Origin: SAR86 cluster bacterium
Lineage (GTDB): Bacteria; Pseudomonadota; Gammaproteobacteria; Magnimaribacterales; Magnimaribacteraceae
Direction: 5' to 3'
DNA: 64,000 nt
Assembly: GCA_029268615.1 (NCBI GenBank)
Contig: JAQWNM010000009.1
Location: 62,001 to 126,000, forward strand
Both the position numbers and the translations under genes were made by a program. The first letter of the stretch is position 1. The number at the start of each line of letters is the position of its first letter. The notes below the pieces were generated by a model. That model saw only the letters and a program-made list of their open reading frames with translations, was not told the DNA's origin and searched no databases. This document shows, one piece after another, positions 61,517 to 64,000 of the stretch.

Positions 61517-63838
61517 TTAAAAGTTCAATCTAAGAGAAACTCCATATTCTCTAGGTCTAGTATAGGCAGCTTCTGCATGGCCAAAAGAGGATATGTTAGA
61601 AGTTCCACCTTCTATAACTCTTTCATCACTAAGATTGGTTCCAAAAAGAGCTACTTCCCAATTTGATGAGGATTCATATGATATTCTGGCATTAACCATT
61701 TCATTTTCTTCTATTAACAATTGAGATGTATTCTGAATATCAGCAAAACTCTCGTCCTGATTACTATAATCTAATCTAAAAGTAGTCATACCATTTAACA
61801 GGGGTGCTGAATATATCAAGCTCAGGGCTGAAGTATTTTCAGGAGAATTTGCCTGCTGCGTATTTAAAGTAATTTCAGGCGAGGTACCAGGATATAAATT
61901 TGTAATCTCAAAATCAGTATTACCAAAAGAAGCCCTTAAGGAAAGATTTTCAGTAACTACTGCTTCAAGCTCTAATTCATAACCATCTATTTCTGCTTCA
62001 GCTGCATTACCTACTAGAAGTTCTAAGGTTCCTGTAGCTTCATTAAATCTATTTACAGAAAATTGAAGATCTTTGTAGTCACTTGAATAAAAAGCACCAT
62101 TTACCCTCAATCTTCTATCAAATAATTCAGATTTAAAACCAATTTCTGTACTTTCAACATATTCTGGGCCAAAAGGAGCTGCAGTAAAGCCTCCTACAGG
62201 TCTTGGATTAAAGCCTCCACTCTTAAAACCTTCAGAAAAGGAAACATATGCCATTAAATCTTCAGTAACTTGATAATCAATCGCAAACATGGAAGTTGTT
62301 TCTTTCCAGCGTGCTACATTGGTTACCGCCTTAAGAATATAAGTTTTACTAGCTTCCTTATATTGATTTCCAAAAACAGTTTTCTCTTCGTCTGTAGTTC
62401 TTACTCCAGCAGTAAGATTTAACTTATCTGTTACAGCATAGGTAAGTTGAGAATAAAAAGCTGTGCTTTCAACATCCACCACATTTGTTACGTCAATTGC
62501 AATATCTAAGGCAACATTTATTGGATTTCCTTTACATCCAGGCGCTATCCAAGGGGGAGCGCAAGGAGTACCAGCTAACTGTCCAGGAAATGTCTCAAGA
62601 ACTTGGTACATGCCAGGGCCTTGGAAGACATCATTATGATCATAGTAAGACTCATCAAAATAGAAAGCACCTGCTATCCAAGAAAGATTTCCATTTTGTC
62701 CACTAAACTGGAACTCTTGACTAGTTTGATCCTGATCTTGCTTATCAAAAGTTGAGGAGAAATTAACACCTGCTATATCACCATCACGACCAAATTGAGC
62801 TTCCATATCTCTTCTTGATGTTATAGATTTAAAAGTTGACCATCCTAAATCGCTTTCTATAGTGAGGTTCATGCCACTAACTTTTAGTTCGTTAGGAAAG
62901 GTTCCTGCATAAGTCTTATCTGGATCTCCAGTAATCATATCAGGTAATAGTAATTGACCAGTAGGAATCCCTACTAGACCTAGCCATAATCCACCCAAGC
63001 CTGCTCCAGCTCCAGGATTAAGATAAATTAGACCATTAACTGATTGATCATCCTTACGATCAGTATTGTCCATAGTAAAGTCTACAGAAGTATCATCTGT
63101 TGCTTGCCATGAAAAAGCGGCTCTAAATGAAGTTGAATCTTTTCCTCCTAAATCACTTGCTTTCTTCTTGGTAGCATAATTAATTGCCTCACCCCATGCT
63201 CCTCCATCTTGAATAGAAAGTGAAAATTGAGCTGAAAATCCTGGAGATAATGCCATATCATATGAACCCTTAATATCTCTTCGTGAATTGGTTCCCAAAG
63301 TTACATCAATATACCCAGCATCTTCTCCAGTTGGTTTTTTTGAGATTAAGTTTATTGCACCACCTATGGTATTCTTTCCAAAAAGAGTTCCTTGAGGTCC
63401 GCGGAGAATTTCTACTCTCTCTAAATCTACTAACTCCATAGCTGCTCCCACTGCCCTTCCAAAGTAAACTCCATCTAAATATATGCCAACAGCAGGATCT
63501 AAATGCGGAAGAAATTCCGTTTGACCTAAACCTCTTATATTAATTGCTGCACTATAATTACCAGCTCCAGCAAAACCATTTGTTCCAATGCTAACATTAG
63601 GAGCAAAGCCACTTAAATCAACTAAATTAGTTAGCCCCTTGGCCTCTAGTTCATTTCCAGTAAACGCTGTTACCGCTACTGGCGTATCTTGCAAGTTTTC
63701 TTGTTTTTTTCTAGCGGTTACAACTATCTCTTCTAAAGCTCCGCTAGCATTTTCTGCTGCGAACAATAGAGTTGGAGAGCTAAAAAAACTAATAGTATAA
63801 ATTAAAAATACTTTAGTAACTTTATTTAAATTAATCAT
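61517..63838 (-). CDS. TonB-dependent outer-membrane receptor
   Basis: 773 residues. Signal peptide (about 1-27, ending LLFAAEN), TonB box 'EEIVVTARKK' (about 36-45), plug domain ('DTPVAVTAFTGNELEAKG', 'VEILRGPQGTLFGKNTIGGAINLIS'), then a ~600-residue 22-strand barrel ending in the outer-membrane signature aromatic 'GVSLRLNF'. Belongs to the large proteobacterial group of receptors often tied to hydrophobic or steroidal substrates rather than siderophores. First gene of the leftward side-chain operon, so it probably imports the substrate that the operon degrades (inference). Confidence 0.95.
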   Translation of the reverse strand: MINLNKVTKVFLIYTISFFSSPTLLFAAENASGALEEIVVTARKKQENLQDTPVAVTAFTGNELEAKGLTNLVDLSGFAPNVSIGTNGFAGAGNYSAAINIRGLGQTEFLPHLDPAVGIYLDGVYFGRAVGAAMELVDLERVEILRGPQGTLFGKNTIGGAINLISKKPTGEDAGYIDVTLGTNSRRDIKGSYDMALSPGFSAQFSLSIQDGGAWGEAINYATKKKASDLGGKDSTSFRAAFSWQATDDTSVDFTMDNTDRKDDQSVNGLIYLNPGAGAGLGGLWLGLVGIPTGQLLLPDMITGDPDKTYAGTFPNELKVSGMNLTIESDLGWSTFKSITSRRDMEAQFGRDGDIAGVNFSSTFDKQDQDQTSQEFQFSGQNGNLSWIAGAFYFDESYYDHNDVFQGPGMYQVLETFPGQLAGTPCAPPWIAPGCKGNPINVALDIAIDVTNVVDVESTAFYSQLTYAVTDKLNLTAGVRTTDEEKTVFGNQYKEASKTYILKAVTNVARWKETTSMFAIDYQVTEDLMAYVSFSEGFKSGGFNPRPVGGFTAAPFGPEYVESTEIGFKSELFDRRLRVNGAFYSSDYKDLQFSVNRFNEATGTLELLVGNAAEAEIDGYELELEAVVTENLSLRASFGNTDFEITNLYPGTSPEITLNTQQANSPENTSALSLIYSAPLLNGMTTFRLDYSNQDESFADIQNTSQLLIEENEMVNARISYESSSNWEVALFGTNLSDERVIEGGTSNISSFGHAEAAYTRPREYGVSLRLNF

Positions 63839-63938
63839 TGAAATTTCCCCTTATTTACGTTTGTTAAAATATATAGTACACAAAATTTGTCTATTACAAA
63901 ACAGAAAGTTTCGATATTATTTCAACTCTGACTACTAA

Positions 63939-64000
63939 CTATAAATTCAATTCTTTTGAATATTTATCTTGCAACTTGTATTTCTGAATTTTGCCTGAAG
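63939..64000 (-). CDS. C-terminal end of an acyl-CoA ligase (partial, off the right edge)
   Basis: The last 20 codons of a minus-strand gene enter at the right edge and end in TAG at 63939-63941. The readable peptide is SGKIQKYKLQDKYSKELNL, which is the A10 motif (x-SGK-I/V-x-KYxL) that ends AMP-forming acyl-CoA ligases, with its catalytic Lys. It is upstream of the TonB receptor on the same strand, about 100 nt away, and so may belong to the same catabolic unit, activating a side-chain carboxylate. Only the tail is visible, so subfamily is unknown. Confidence 0.75.
   Translation of the reverse strand, partial: SGKIQKYKLQDKYSKELNL

Overview
The window is A+T-rich chromosomal DNA from a marine-type gammaproteobacterium, very probably a streamlined oligotroph of the SAR86 kind. 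Evidence: ZipA is restricted to Gammaproteobacteria and sits in the order smc-zipA-ligA; there is a complete ccmA-B-C-D-E-F-G-H-I cytochrome c maturation operon; the SMC head is of proteobacterial type; a SAM-II-type riboswitch occurs, a class frequent in marine bacteria; genes are packed with 1-11 nt overlaps. The lineage call is inference from gene content, not phylogeny. No gap exceeds 300 bases (the longest, 8901-9191, shows nothing I can support). I see no phage, transposase, integrase or CRISPR array.

Layout. 1-8.8 kb: small catabolic units: an NTF2-like protein, a CobW GTPase coupled to an amidohydrolase, a divergent P450 plus ABM-domain pair behind a perfect 22-nt palindrome, the pxpABC 5-oxoprolinase genes and an MFS transporter. 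8.8-17.8 kb: tRNA-Val, a hotdog thioesterase, a PHP phosphoesterase, an MBL lipoprotein, an ACAD10/11-like dehydrogenase facing a LysR regulator, tRNA-Leu, a coiled-coil membrane protein and a two-subunit acyl-CoA dehydrogenase. 17.8-32.7 kb: housekeeping genes: mnmC (apparently lacking a standard start codon), two lipoproteins, a divergent ligA, zipA, a remarkably short smc without a hinge domain, the ccm operon and hisI. 32.7-37.4 kb: an acyl-CoA carboxylase beta subunit, tRNA-Arg, a riboswitch-controlled sulfhydrylase gene and an aldehyde dehydrogenase.

37.4-64 kb is one large catabolic region whose content fits steroid (sterol or bile-acid-like) degradation. A long leftward operon starting with a TetR regulator (53.2 kb) encodes an acyl-CoA dehydrogenase subunit, SDR, two crotonases, an HsaC-like extradiol dioxygenase, a giant 2-oxoacid:ferredoxin oxidoreductase, HsaD-, HsaG- and HsaF-like enzymes, a 3-ketosteroid-9-alpha-hydroxylase (KshA)-like oxygenase split into a Rieske protein and a Rieske-less catalytic protein, and an acyl-CoA ligase. 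Divergent to it run an NTF2-like protein, an acyl-CoA dehydrogenase and two MaoC-like hydratase subunits. Facing these is a second leftward operon with a TonB receptor, crotonase, SDR, acyl-CoA dehydrogenase, an Ltp2-like thiolase, a DUF35 protein and a P450, the same parts as the mycobacterial igr side-chain operon. Together they suggest outer-membrane uptake, P450 oxidation and beta-oxidation of the side chain, retro-aldol release of the last side-chain unit, then ring opening by the KshA/HsaC/HsaD/HsaFG route.

The strongest candidates for something new are the split KshA-like oxygenase (39.9-41.2 kb), the hinge-less SMC (23.3-25.7 kb) and the LigA with a substituted nucleotidyltransferase motif (20.7-22.6 kb).
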